Made by a program: the position numbers and the translations under genes. Below are positions 25,947 to 34,665 of a stretch of 64,000 bases of DNA, one piece after another (the stretch's first letter is position 1; each line of letters starts with the position of its first letter). The notes under the pieces were generated by a model. The model ran no database searches. It was given only the letters and a program-made list of their open reading frames with translations, and was not told the origin of the DNA. The DNA is from Mycobacterium lehmannii (GTDB taxonomy: Bacteria > Actinomycetota > Actinomycetes > Mycobacteriales > Mycobacteriaceae), in assembly GCF_002245535.1 (NCBI RefSeq), contig NZ_NKCN01000010.1, positions 1 to 64,000 on the forward strand, in the 5' to 3' direction.

Positions 25947-27038
25947 ATGGATTTCCGCTACAGCACCGAGCAGGTCGACTTCCGCGCCGCGCTGCGCGGC
26001 TTCCTCGCCGAGGCGGCACCCCTGCCGCGGGTGCGTGACATCGCGGGCTTGGGCGGCCACGATCAGCGCCTGTGGCAGCGGGTTTGCAGCGAGCTGGAAC
26101 TGCCCGCACTGCACCTCCCGCCCGAGTACGGCGGGGCCGGCGGCACCGTGGCGGAGGCCGCCATCGCTTTCGAGGAACTGGGCCGGGCGCTCACACCGGT
26201 TCCGTTGGCGGGCAGTGTCCTCGCTATCGAGACCGTGCTGCGGGCGGGCAATGCCGAGCAACGACAGCGCTTACTGCCCGGACTGCTGAGCGGTGAGCGA
26301 ATCGGGGCGTTCACCGCCGCCGGACCCGATGCCGCCGACCCCGCGACGGCCACCGTGCGAGCTGGCCTCCGCAGTGGCCTCCCCGTCCTGCACGGTGAGT
26401 GCTCGCCGGTGTTACACGGACATGTTGCGGACCTGTTCGTTGTCCCTGCCGAAACCGACGGCACCGTCACCCCCTTTGTCGTGACCGCCGATGCACCGGG
26501 AGTCACCGTGCAACCGCTGCCGTCGTTCGACGCCACCCGACCCGTGGCCCGCCTGACATTTGCGCACGCGCCGGCGGAGCCGCTGACCGGTTCGGACGGA
26601 TTGGACCGTGTGCTCGACGTGGCTAGGGTGCTGTTGGCCGCCGAGATGCTCGGCGGCGCCGAAGCGTGTCTCGCGCTGTCCGTCGAATACGCCGGCAGCA
26701 GAAGACAGTTCGACCGTCCGATCGGCTCGTTTCAGGCGGTGAAGCACGCGTGCGCCGAGATGATGATCGAGATCGACGCCACCCGCGTCGCTGTCATGTT
26801 CGCCGCGATGAGTGCGGCAGAGCCCGACCAGCTGGCGATAACCGCGCCTCTGGTCAAGGCGCAGGCTGCCGACACCTTCGCGCTGTGCGCCGGTTCGGCG
26901 ATCCAGGTGCACGGTGGCATAGCGTTCACCTGGGAGCACGACGTTCACCTGTACTTCCGCCGCGCCAAGACCACCGAGGCACTGTTCGGCAGCAGCACCC
27001 ACCACCGCGCGCTGCTCGCCGACCGTGTCGGTTTGTAG
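25947..27038 (+). CDS. Acyl-CoA dehydrogenase, smaller subunit of a pair
   Basis: This 363-residue acyl-CoA dehydrogenase-like protein keeps the N-terminal helical domain, the LHLPPEYGGAGG motif and the C-terminal FDRPIGSFQAVKHACAEM and QVHGGIAFTWEHDVHLYFRR segments. The middle beta domain is less conserved than in its neighbour. Its start is one base after the preceding stop, so the two are co-translated. This fits a heteromeric enzyme in which the two subunits share FAD and substrate sites. The sequence does not identify the substrate. Confidence 0.92.
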   Translation: MDFRYSTEQVDFRAALRGFLAEAAPLPRVRDIAGLGGHDQRLWQRVCSELELPALHLPPEYGGAGGTVAEAAIAFEELGRALTPVPLAGSVLAIETVLRAGNAEQRQRLLPGLLSGERIGAFTAAGPDAADPATATVRAGLRSGLPVLHGECSPVLHGHVADLFVVPAETDGTVTPFVVTADAPGVTVQPLPSFDATRPVARLTFAHAPAEPLTGSDGLDRVLDVARVLLAAEMLGGAEACLALSVEYAGSRRQFDRPIGSFQAVKHACAEMMIEIDATRVAVMFAAMSAAEPDQLAITAPLVKAQAADTFALCAGSAIQVHGGIAFTWEHDVHLYFRRAKTTEALFGSSTHHRALLADRVGL

Positions 27039-27062
27039 CCCCGCATCCGGGAGGAGCCGACG

Positions 27063-30000
27063 ATGACCAGTACACCAACCGTGGCGGTTCCCTCGCCGTC
27101 CACGGGAATCTCCCTCAGCGACGTTCTGGCCCGGCACGCCCGCGTGCGTCCGAACGACGTCGCGTTCGTCGACTGCCGGCGCCGATGCACCTTCGGTGAG
27201 CTCGACGGTCGGGTGACTCGGCTGGCCCATGCGCTGTCCGCACGTGGCATCGGCCACGGCGACCGGGTCGCCGTGCTGGGGCTGAACAGCCTCGAGCTGA
27301 TCGAAACATGGTTCGCTGCACTGCGTCTCGGTGCGATCGTGGTGCCCGTGAACTTCCGCCTCGTCGCCGATGAGGTCGGGTATGTGCTCTCCGACAGCGG
27401 TTCAGCGGCGCTGGTCGTCGACGCGTCCCTGACGAGCGTTGCCGACCAGGCCCGCGCCACCGCGCCATCGGTGCACAGCATGCTGACGATCGGTGGCGAC
27501 TTCGAGGAGGCCATCGCCGGTGCCGACCCCGACGGCGCGCCCAGCGCCGCGCTCGCCGACGAGGACCCCGCATTCCTGATGTACACCTCGGGTACCACGG
27601 GTTTCCCGAAAGGCGCGGTGCTCACTCACCGCAACCTCTACCTGCATGCGTTCAGTTCGATCGCCAGCCTCGGCCACCGGGACGACGACAACTGCTGGAT
27701 GGGGGTCGCCCCGCTGTTCCACACCGCGGGTATCTCGGGAATGTTGCCGACGTTCCTGACCGGCGGCAAAGTGGTGATCACGCCGTCGGGCGGCTTCGAT
27801 GCCGAGACCACGATCCGCACGATCGTCGGCGAGCGGGTGTCGTCGTGCTTCATGACGCCGACGCAGTGGCAGAGCGTCTGCGCGATGGACGACCTCGCGA
27901 CCTGGGATCTGTCCCGTCTGCGCCGCGTGTGGTGGGGTGCGGCACCGGCCTCGACGACGTTGTTACAGAGGATGATCGAGGCATTCCCCCAGGCCGAGGT
28001 CATCGCGGCGTTCGGGCAGACCGAGTGCAGCCCCATCACATGTCTGCTGCGGGGCGAGGACTCGATCCGCAAGATCGGTTCGGTGGGCAGGCCGATGCTC
28101 AACGTCGAGGTGCGCATCGTCGACGAGGACATGAACGACGTCACCCCCGGCACCGTCGGCGAGATCGTTTATCTGGGCCCGCTGGTGATGAAGGAGTACT
28201 GGAACAAGCCCAGGGAGACCGCCGAAGCCTTCCGCGGCGGCTGGTTCCACTCCGGCGACCTCGTCCGGCAGGACGACGACGGCTACATCTACGTGGTCGA
28301 CCGGAAAAGGGACATGATCATCTCGGGCGGAGAGAACATCTACAGCGCCGAGGTCGAGAACGCGCTGGCGGCCCAACCGAAGGTCGCCGAGGTAGCCGTG
28401 ATCGGCGTGCCCGACCCGGAGTGGGGCGAGACACCGCTGGCGGTGATCGTCCCGCGCGATCCCGCCGATCCGCCGACCACGGCCGAGGTCGAGTCGCACT
28501 GCCGTGCGCACCTGGCCGCCTACAAGCTGCCGCGGCGCATCGTGATCGTCGACGAGCTACCCCGCAACGCCGCAGGCAAGGTCCTGAAGAACGAGCTGCG
28601 CAGCGCGTATGGCGCGCCCCTGTCCTACTTGTCCGGGCCGACCGATGTGCCTCTGCTGGAGGAAACCATCGGGCACAACCTCGAGCGCACGGTTTCGACC
28701 CATCCCGGCGTCGAGGCCCTGGTCGACATCGGCTCCGGACGTCGCTGGACCTACGCCGAGTTCAATACCGAAATCGATCTTTTCGCAAGAGGTTTGATGG
28801 CCAGCGGTATCGCTCAGGGTGACCGGGTCGGTATCTGGGCGCCCAACTGCGCGGAGTGGACGATTCTGCAGTACGCCACCGCGAAAGTCGGTGCGATCCT
28901 GGTCACGGTGAACCCGGCCTACCGCACGCATGAGCTGGCGTACGTTTTGCGGCACTCGGGCATCCGGATGCTGGTGTCGGCAACCGAGTTCAAGTCCTCC
29001 GACTACCGAGACATGGTCGCCGAGGTGCGCCCCGAGGTGCCCGACCTGACCGAAGTGGTGTTCCTCGGCAGCGACGACTGGCAACAACTGCGCGACCGCA
29101 GCCGCGACGTATCGCCCGACCGACTCCGATCCCGGATGAGCGGTTTGATGCCGTCGGACCCGATCAACATCCAATACACCTCGGGCACAACGGGTTCCCC
29201 GAAAGGTGCGGTGCTGTCGCACCGAAACATCCTGAACAACGGATTCTTCGTCACGGAGTTGATCAACTTCCGGCCAGCCGACCGGCTGTGCATCCCGGTG
29301 CCCTTCTACCACTGCTTCGGCATGGTGATGGGCAATCTGGGCTGCAGCACCCACGGCGCGACCATGGTGATCCCGGCCCCCGGGTTCGACCCGGCCGCAA
29401 CGTTGGCGGCCATCGAGACCGAACGCTGCACCGCCGTCTACGGGGTGCCCACGATGTTCGTCGCGATGTTGGCCCATCCGGATCTGTCCCACCGGGATAT
29501 GTCGACCCTGCGGACGGGAATCATGGCGGGGGCCACCTGCCCGATGGAACTCATGAAGCGCTGCATCAACGAGCTGAACATGTCGGAGGTGTCGATCGCA
29601 TACGGGATGACCGAGACGTCTCCGGTGTCGTGCCAGACCCGGATCGACGACGACCTGGACCGGCGGACCGCCACCGTCGGACGAGTCCATCCGCACGTCG
29701 AGATCAAGATCGTCGACACCGATACCGGCGAGACGGTCGAACGCGGCGTCCCCGGGGAGTTCTGCACCCGGGGCTATTCGGTGATGACCGGCTACTGGGA
29801 CGACGAGATCAAGACCCGCGAGGCCGTCGATTCGGACGGCTGGATGCACACCGGCGACCTCGCCGTGATGCGCGACGACGGTTACTGCCAGATCGTCGGG
29901 CGCATCAAGGACATGGTGATCCGTGGAGGTGAGAACGTCTACCCACGCGAGATCGAGGAGTTCTTGCATTCCCACCCGGATATCGAGGATGCCCAGGTGG

Positions 30001-30230
30001 TCGGCGTGCCCGACGAGAAGTACGGCGAGGAGATCTGCGCCTGGATCAAGATGCGTTCGGGCCGCGCTCCGGTGGACGCCGCTGCGGTGCGCGCGTATGC
30101 GACGGACAGGCTCGCGCATTACAAGATCCCCCGTTACGTCCACATCGTCGATGAGTTTCCGATGACGGTGACCGGGAAGGTGCGCAAGGTGGAGATGCGG
30201 GCCGAGAGCATCCGGCTATTGGGCCTCTAG
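27063..30230 (+). CDS. Tandem (double) acyl-CoA synthetase in one polypeptide
   Basis: This single 1055-residue frame contains two complete ANL-superfamily adenylating enzymes. Module 1 (about 1-520) has YTSGTTGFPKG and ends with PRNAAGKVLK, the catalytic Lys motif. Module 2 (about 525-1055) has YTSGTTGSPKG, GMTETSP, YCQIVGRIKDMVIRGGENVYP and ends with TVTGKVRK. No carrier domain lies between them. Module 2 begins with LEETIGHNLERTVSTHPG, which looks like the normal N-terminus of a stand-alone FadD protein, so the fusion is probably two genes joined head to tail. GGAGGAG precedes the ATG. It closes the rightward operon and would activate acids to CoA thioesters. Confidence 0.92.
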   Translation: MTSTPTVAVPSPSTGISLSDVLARHARVRPNDVAFVDCRRRCTFGELDGRVTRLAHALSARGIGHGDRVAVLGLNSLELIETWFAALRLGAIVVPVNFRLVADEVGYVLSDSGSAALVVDASLTSVADQARATAPSVHSMLTIGGDFEEAIAGADPDGAPSAALADEDPAFLMYTSGTTGFPKGAVLTHRNLYLHAFSSIASLGHRDDDNCWMGVAPLFHTAGISGMLPTFLTGGKVVITPSGGFDAETTIRTIVGERVSSCFMTPTQWQSVCAMDDLATWDLSRLRRVWWGAAPASTTLLQRMIEAFPQAEVIAAFGQTECSPITCLLRGEDSIRKIGSVGRPMLNVEVRIVDEDMNDVTPGTVGEIVYLGPLVMKEYWNKPRETAEAFRGGWFHSGDLVRQDDDGYIYVVDRKRDMIISGGENIYSAEVENALAAQPKVAEVAVIGVPDPEWGETPLAVIVPRDPADPPTTAEVESHCRAHLAAYKLPRRIVIVDELPRNAAGKVLKNELRSAYGAPLSYLSGPTDVPLLEETIGHNLERTVSTHPGVEALVDIGSGRRWTYAEFNTEIDLFARGLMASGIAQGDRVGIWAPNCAEWTILQYATAKVGAILVTVNPAYRTHELAYVLRHSGIRMLVSATEFKSSDYRDMVAEVRPEVPDLTEVVFLGSDDWQQLRDRSRDVSPDRLRSRMSGLMPSDPINIQYTSGTTGSPKGAVLSHRNILNNGFFVTELINFRPADRLCIPVPFYHCFGMVMGNLGCSTHGATMVIPAPGFDPAATLAAIETERCTAVYGVPTMFVAMLAHPDLSHRDMSTLRTGIMAGATCPMELMKRCINELNMSEVSIAYGMTETSPVSCQTRIDDDLDRRTATVGRVHPHVEIKIVDTDTGETVERGVPGEFCTRGYSVMTGYWDDEIKTREAVDSDGWMHTGDLAVMRDDGYCQIVGRIKDMVIRGGENVYPREIEEFLHSHPDIEDAQVVGVPDEKYGEEICAWIKMRSGRAPVDAAAVRAYATDRLAHYKIPRYVHIVDEFPMTVTGKVRKVEMRAESIRLLGL

Positions 30231-30277
30231 CACCCTCTCGCACGTGCCGGAGCCCCTTGCGTCACATGCCACCGCAT

Positions 30278-30302
30278 TACTAGGATATCCAACTATCTAG
30301 TA
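30278..30302. promoter_or_regulatory. Inverted repeat overlapping the mmsA leader (candidate operator)
   Basis: TACTAGGATA (30278-30287) and TATCTAGTA (30294-30302) are complementary apart from one bulged G. The repeat ends three bases before the GAGGGG ribosome-binding site of mmsA. Binding here would block transcription or translation of mmsA-fadE9-mmsB. The cognate regulator is unknown and is probably TetR-like from the size of the site. Confidence 0.45.
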
Positions 30303-30317
30303 GTGAGGGGCACGCTC

Positions 30318-31838
30318 ATGACCACCCAGGTTCCGCATTTCATCGACGGTAAGCGCAGCAATGGCCAGTCGGGCCGCACCGCCGACGTCTTCAACCCCAG
30401 CACGGGTGAGGTGCAAGCGCAGGTCGTGATGGCGTCGGCCGCCGACGTCGACGTGGCGGTCACGGGTGCGGCCGAGGCGCAGAAGTCATGGGCGGCATGG
30501 AACCCGCAACGCCGGGCCCGCGTGCTGATGAAGTTCATCGAGCTGGTCAACCAGAATGCTGACGAGCTCGCCCAACTGCTGTCTCTCGAGCACGGCAAGA
30601 CCCACGCCGACTCCCTCGGCGACATCCAGCGCGGCCTCGAGGTCATCGAGTTCAGCGTCGGCATCCCGCACCTGCTCAAGGGTGAGTTCACCGAGGGCGC
30701 GGGACCGGGTATCGACGTGTACTCGCTGCGCCAGCCGCTCGGCGTCGTCGCGGGCATCACCCCGTTCAACTTCCCGGCGATGATCCCGCTGTGGAAAGCC
30801 GGCCCCGCGTTGGCGTGCGGCAACGCGTTCATACTCAAGCCGTCCGAGCGGGACCCCTCGGTGCCGGTCCGGCTGGCCGAACTGTTCCTCGAGGCGGGCC
30901 TGCCCCCCGGCGTCTTCCAGGTTGTGCACGGTGACAAGGAAGCCGTCGACGCCATCCTCGAACACCCGGCGATCCAGGCCGTCGGCTTCGTTGGCAGCTC
31001 CGATATCGCGCAGTACATCTACGCGGGCGCGACGGCCAACGGCAAGCGCGCGCAGTGCTTCGGCGGCGCGAAGAACCACATGATCGTGATGCCCGATGCC
31101 GACCTCGACCAGGCCGTCGACGCGCTGATCGGCGCCGGCTACGGCAGTGCGGGCGAGCGCTGCATGGCGATCAGCGTCGCGGTCCCTGTTGGCGATGAGA
31201 CCGCAGATCGCTTGCGCGCCCGGCTCGTCGAGCGGATCAACAACCTGCGGGTGGGCCACAGCCTGGACCCGAAGGCCGATTACGGGCCGCTGGTGACCGA
31301 GGCGGCGCTGCAGCGGGTGCGCGGCTACATCGACGCCGGCGTCGAGGCGGGCGCCGAGATCGTCGTCGACGGCCGCGAACGCGCCAGCGACGAACTGCAA
31401 TTCGGCGACGACAGCCTGGAAAACGGCTGGTTCATCGGCCCCACCCTGTTCGACCACGTCACCACCGACATGTCGATCTACACCGACGAGATCTTCGGGC
31501 CGGTGCTGTGCATTGTGCGCGCGAAGGACTACGAGGAGGCGCTGGCGCTGCCCTCGGAGCACGAGTACGGCAACGGCGTGGCGATCTTCACCCGCGACGG
31601 CGATGCCGCCCGCGATTTCGTGTCACGCGTGCAGGTCGGCATGGTGGGCGTCAACGTGCCGATCCCGGTTCCGGTGGCCTACCACACCTTCGGCGGTTGG
31701 AAGCGGTCCGGTTTCGGGGACCTCAATCAGCACGGTCCACATTCGATCCTGTTCTACACCAAGACGAAGACCGTCACGCAGCGGTGGCCCTCCGGCATCA
31801 AGGACGGCGCGGAGTTCGTCCTGCCGACCATGAAGTAG
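30318..31838 (+). CDS. mmsA: CoA-acylating methylmalonate-semialdehyde dehydrogenase
   Basis: This 506-residue aldehyde dehydrogenase of the MmsA/IolA type converts methylmalonate semialdehyde, NAD+ and CoA to propionyl-CoA in valine degradation. Visible signs are PFNFPAMIPLW, VGSSDIAQYIY, GGAKNHMIVMPDAD and the active-site GERCMAIS Cys. I chose the ATG at 30318 because GAGGGG lies seven bases upstream; a GTG at 30303 would overlap the operator. It heads the operon mmsA-fadE9-mmsB, the same order as Rv0753c-Rv0752c-Rv0751c of M. tuberculosis. Confidence 0.95.
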   Translation: MTTQVPHFIDGKRSNGQSGRTADVFNPSTGEVQAQVVMASAADVDVAVTGAAEAQKSWAAWNPQRRARVLMKFIELVNQNADELAQLLSLEHGKTHADSLGDIQRGLEVIEFSVGIPHLLKGEFTEGAGPGIDVYSLRQPLGVVAGITPFNFPAMIPLWKAGPALACGNAFILKPSERDPSVPVRLAELFLEAGLPPGVFQVVHGDKEAVDAILEHPAIQAVGFVGSSDIAQYIYAGATANGKRAQCFGGAKNHMIVMPDADLDQAVDALIGAGYGSAGERCMAISVAVPVGDETADRLRARLVERINNLRVGHSLDPKADYGPLVTEAALQRVRGYIDAGVEAGAEIVVDGRERASDELQFGDDSLENGWFIGPTLFDHVTTDMSIYTDEIFGPVLCIVRAKDYEEALALPSEHEYGNGVAIFTRDGDAARDFVSRVQVGMVGVNVPIPVPVAYHTFGGWKRSGFGDLNQHGPHSILFYTKTKTVTQRWPSGIKDGAEFVLPTMK

Positions 31839-31858
31839 CGCACGAGAACACCGGCAGC

Positions 31859-33025
31859 ATGGACTATTTCGGGCTCGACGACGACGAGCGCGTGATCGCC
31901 GAGACGGCGGTCGCGTTCGCCGAGAAGCGGCTCGCGCCGTTCGCGCTGGAGTGGGACCGCACGCACCACTTCCCCACCGACGTGCTGCGCGAAGCCGCCG
32001 AGCTTGGAATGGCGGCGGTGTACTGCAACGAAGACGTCGGTGGCAGCGGGTTGCGCAGGCTCGACGGCGTGCGGATCTTCGAACAGCTCGCGACGGCGGA
32101 TCCGACGGTGGCGGCGTTCCTGTCCATCCACAACATGTGCACGTGGATGGTCGACACCTACGGCACGCCCGAACAACGCAAGAGCTGGGTGCCGCGGCTG
32201 GCGTCGATGGAGTCGATCGCCAGCTACTGCCTGACCGAGCCCGGTGCGGGGTCCGATGCGAGTGCGTTGCGCACCAGGGCCGTTCGGGACGGTGACCACT
32301 ACGTTCTCGACGGGGTCAAGCAGTTCATCTCCGGCGCCGGGTCCTCCGACGTGTACGTGGTGATGGCGCGCACCGGTGGGGAGGGACCGCGGGGCATCTC
32401 CACCTTCCTCGTCGAAAAGGACGCTGCTGGGCTGACTTTCGGGGCCGACGAAGAAAAGATGGGCTGGCACGCCCAGCCGACGGCTCAGGTGATCTTCGAA
32501 GGCGTCCGCGTTCCCGCCGATGCGATGTTGGGCGGCGCCGACGGCGAGGGCACCGGCTTCGGGATCGCGATGAACGGGCTCAACGGCGGCCGGATCAACA
32601 TCGCGGCGTGCTCGCTCGGCGGTGCGCAGGCCGCCTACGACAAGGCCGCCGCGTATGTGCGAGACCGCGAAGCGTTCGGCGGCCCACTTCTCGACGAGCC
32701 CACCATCCGGTTCACCCTGGCCGAGATGGCCACCGCGCTCGAGACCTCGCGAAACCTGTTATGGCGCGCGGCGACTGCGCTGGACGAGAACCATCCCGAC
32801 AAGGTCGAGCTGTGCGCGATGGCCAAGCTCTACGTCACCGACGCCTGCTACACGGTCGCCGACCAGGCGCTGCAGTTGCACGGCGGCTACGGCTACCTCA
32901 ACGAGTACGGGTTGGAGAAGATCGTCCGGGACCTGCGGGTACACCGGATCCTCGAGGGAACCAACGAAATCATGCGGGTGGTCATCGGGCGGTCGCAGGC
33001 CGCCAAGGTGCGGGCGTCCGCTTAG
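31859..33025 (+). CDS. fadE9: Acyl-CoA dehydrogenase, isobutyryl-CoA dehydrogenase-like (FadE9)
   Basis: This 388-residue acyl-CoA dehydrogenase has ASYCLTEPGAGSDASALRT, the QLHGGYGYLNEYGLEK segment and RILEGTNEIMR, all standard for short branched-chain members. The ATG at 31859 lies 20 bases after mmsA, and the frame is open upstream only inside mmsA. Position between mmsA and mmsB matches FadE9 (Rv0752c) and supports isobutyryl-CoA to methacrylyl-CoA oxidation in valine breakdown. The assignment rests on synteny as much as on sequence. Confidence 0.93.
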   Translation: MDYFGLDDDERVIAETAVAFAEKRLAPFALEWDRTHHFPTDVLREAAELGMAAVYCNEDVGGSGLRRLDGVRIFEQLATADPTVAAFLSIHNMCTWMVDTYGTPEQRKSWVPRLASMESIASYCLTEPGAGSDASALRTRAVRDGDHYVLDGVKQFISGAGSSDVYVVMARTGGEGPRGISTFLVEKDAAGLTFGADEEKMGWHAQPTAQVIFEGVRVPADAMLGGADGEGTGFGIAMNGLNGGRINIAACSLGGAQAAYDKAAAYVRDREAFGGPLLDEPTIRFTLAEMATALETSRNLLWRAATALDENHPDKVELCAMAKLYVTDACYTVADQALQLHGGYGYLNEYGLEKIVRDLRVHRILEGTNEIMRVVIGRSQAAKVRASA

Positions 33026-33037
33026 GAGAGGTCATCA

Positions 33038-33913
33038 ATGACGACGATCGCGTTCTTGGGGCTGGGCAACATGGGCGGGCCGATGGCGGCGAACCTGGTT
33101 GCCGCCGGCCAGACGGTCCGCGGGTTCGACCCCCAGCCGACGCTGAAATCGGCCGCGGCCGACAAGGGCGTATCGGTTTTCGGCAGCGGCGCTGAGGCGG
33201 TCGGCGAGGCCGAGATCGTGATCACCTCGCTGCCCAACGGCGACATCGTGAAAGCGTGCTATGCCGAAGTGCTCCCCGCGGCCAAGGACAACGCGCTGTT
33301 CATCGACACCTCCACCATTTCTGTCGACGACGCGCGCAGCATTCATCAGCAGGCGCTCGAGCGTGGCTTCGCGCAACTCGACGCCCCGGTGTCGGGCGGG
33401 GTGAAGGGTGCCACCGCAGGCACGCTGGCGTTCATGGTCGGCGGCGAGGACGAAGCGGTGGAACGCGCCCGGCCTGTGCTCGAACCGTTGGCGGGCAAGA
33501 TCATTCACTGCGGCGCCTCCGGTACCGGCCAGGCCGCCAAACTGTGCAACAACATGGTGCTCGCGGTGCAGCAGATCGCGATCGGCGAGGCGTTCGTGCT
33601 CGCCGAGAAGCTGGGACTGCCGGCGCAGTCGCTGTTCGACGTGATCACCGGGGCAACCGGCAACTGCTGGTCGGTGCACACCAATTGTCCTGTCCCGGGA
33701 CCGGTCCCGACGTCACCGGCCAACAACGGCTTCAAACCCGGTTTCGCGACCGCGTTGATGAACAAGGATCTCGGCCTGGCCATGGCCGCGGTCGAGTCGA
33801 CCGGTTCGAAAGCGCCGTTGGGCAGCCACGCCGCGGAGATCTACAAGAAGTTCGCCGCCGACCATGCCGACAAGGACTTCAGCGCGGTGATCGAGGCGCT
33901 GCGGGGCAACTGA
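33038..33913 (+). CDS. mmsB: 3-hydroxyisobutyrate dehydrogenase
   Basis: This 291-residue NAD-dependent beta-hydroxyacid dehydrogenase has the N-terminal GLGNMGGPMA dinucleotide motif (about residues 7-16), the DAPVSGGVKGA substrate segment and a catalytic Lys in FATALMNKDLGLAM. It oxidises 3-hydroxyisobutyrate to methylmalonate semialdehyde, the substrate of MmsA, so it closes the valine pathway encoded by this operon. GGAGAGG precedes the ATG, 12 bases after fadE9. It is convergent with the nitroreductase gene, with seven bases between the stops. Confidence 0.96.
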   Translation: MTTIAFLGLGNMGGPMAANLVAAGQTVRGFDPQPTLKSAAADKGVSVFGSGAEAVGEAEIVITSLPNGDIVKACYAEVLPAAKDNALFIDTSTISVDDARSIHQQALERGFAQLDAPVSGGVKGATAGTLAFMVGGEDEAVERARPVLEPLAGKIIHCGASGTGQAAKLCNNMVLAVQQIAIGEAFVLAEKLGLPAQSLFDVITGATGNCWSVHTNCPVPGPVPTSPANNGFKPGFATALMNKDLGLAMAAVESTGSKAPLGSHAAEIYKKFAADHADKDFSAVIEALRGN

Positions 33914-33920
33914 CCCGGCG

Positions 33921-34616
33921 TCACCGAGCGTCGGCGTCGACCCAGGCGCGCTCGCCGTACGTGTCGAGGTGGGCGACCTGTCCCACCGGCTTGCGCGTCG
34001 TCGGTCCGTACCGGCCACGCGGCCAGCCCAAGGGCACGACGCAGATGGGTGTCACGGTCAGCGGCAGTCCCAGGGTTCGCCGGGCCGATGTCACGCTCCA
34101 CAGCGGCAGGGTGATCAGCGACGCACCGAGACCCATCGCCCGCGCAGCCAACAACAGATTCTGCACGCTGGGGTAGATCGACCCGAAGAACGACGACTCG
34201 CCGACGAACGGGGACGGCATGTACGGCAGCCGTGAACCGCCGCGCAGGCACGGTACGACGAGGACCGGGATCTCACTGAAGTGCTCGACCTGCCACTGCA
34301 CCGCCCGCAGAATCTTTTGCATCGATTCGTCGCCGGCCGCCAGACGCCGGCCGATTCCGCCGTACAGCGACCAGGCTTGGCGGTAACGCTTGCCGAGCTG
34401 ATCCTTGACGGCCTGGTCCTTCACCACGATGAACTCCCAGTTCTGCCCGTTCGACCCGGTGGGAGCTCGCAGCGCCAGCTCGATGCACTTCAGCACGACG
34501 GCGTCGTCGACGGGGTCGGGTAGTACGCGGCGCACGGCACGCTGGGTCATCATCGCGTCGACCAGCGGCATGTCGAGGCGGGCGAGCGCGTCTTCGGTCG
34601 TGGGGATCTCGGTCAT
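33921..34616 (-). CDS. Nitroreductase family protein
   Basis: This 231-residue FMN-dependent oxidoreductase of the nitroreductase fold has the FMN-binding N-terminal segment TQRAVRRVLPDPV, the APTGSNGQNWEFIVV strand and the SVQNLLLAARAMGLGASLIT helix. Proteins of this fold reduce nitro compounds, quinones or enones with NAD(P)H. No strong ribosome-binding site precedes the ATG. It is a stand-alone gene between the mmsB operon (convergent) and the HAD gene, and the sequence does not define a substrate. Confidence 0.9.
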   Translation of the reverse strand: MTEIPTTEDALARLDMPLVDAMMTQRAVRRVLPDPVDDAVVLKCIELALRAPTGSNGQNWEFIVVKDQAVKDQLGKRYRQAWSLYGGIGRRLAAGDESMQKILRAVQWQVEHFSEIPVLVVPCLRGGSRLPYMPSPFVGESSFFGSIYPSVQNLLLAARAMGLGASLITLPLWSVTSARRTLGLPLTVTPICVVPLGWPRGRYGPTTRKPVGQVAHLDTYGERAWVDADAR

Positions 34617-34665
34617 GGGTCGACGCTACCGCCGGCCGGCGCGCGGACGCGCCCGGTTCGAGCAG

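Noticed and set aside
28580..28640. A missed stop between the two acyl-CoA synthetase modules
   Set aside because: The frame is continuous with plausible codons through the linker, and I cannot see raw reads. It is kept as a fusion, with a check suggested.
28557..30143. A 528-codon minus-strand open frame
   Set aside because: It is antisense to the second acyl-CoA synthetase module and shows no recognisable domain.
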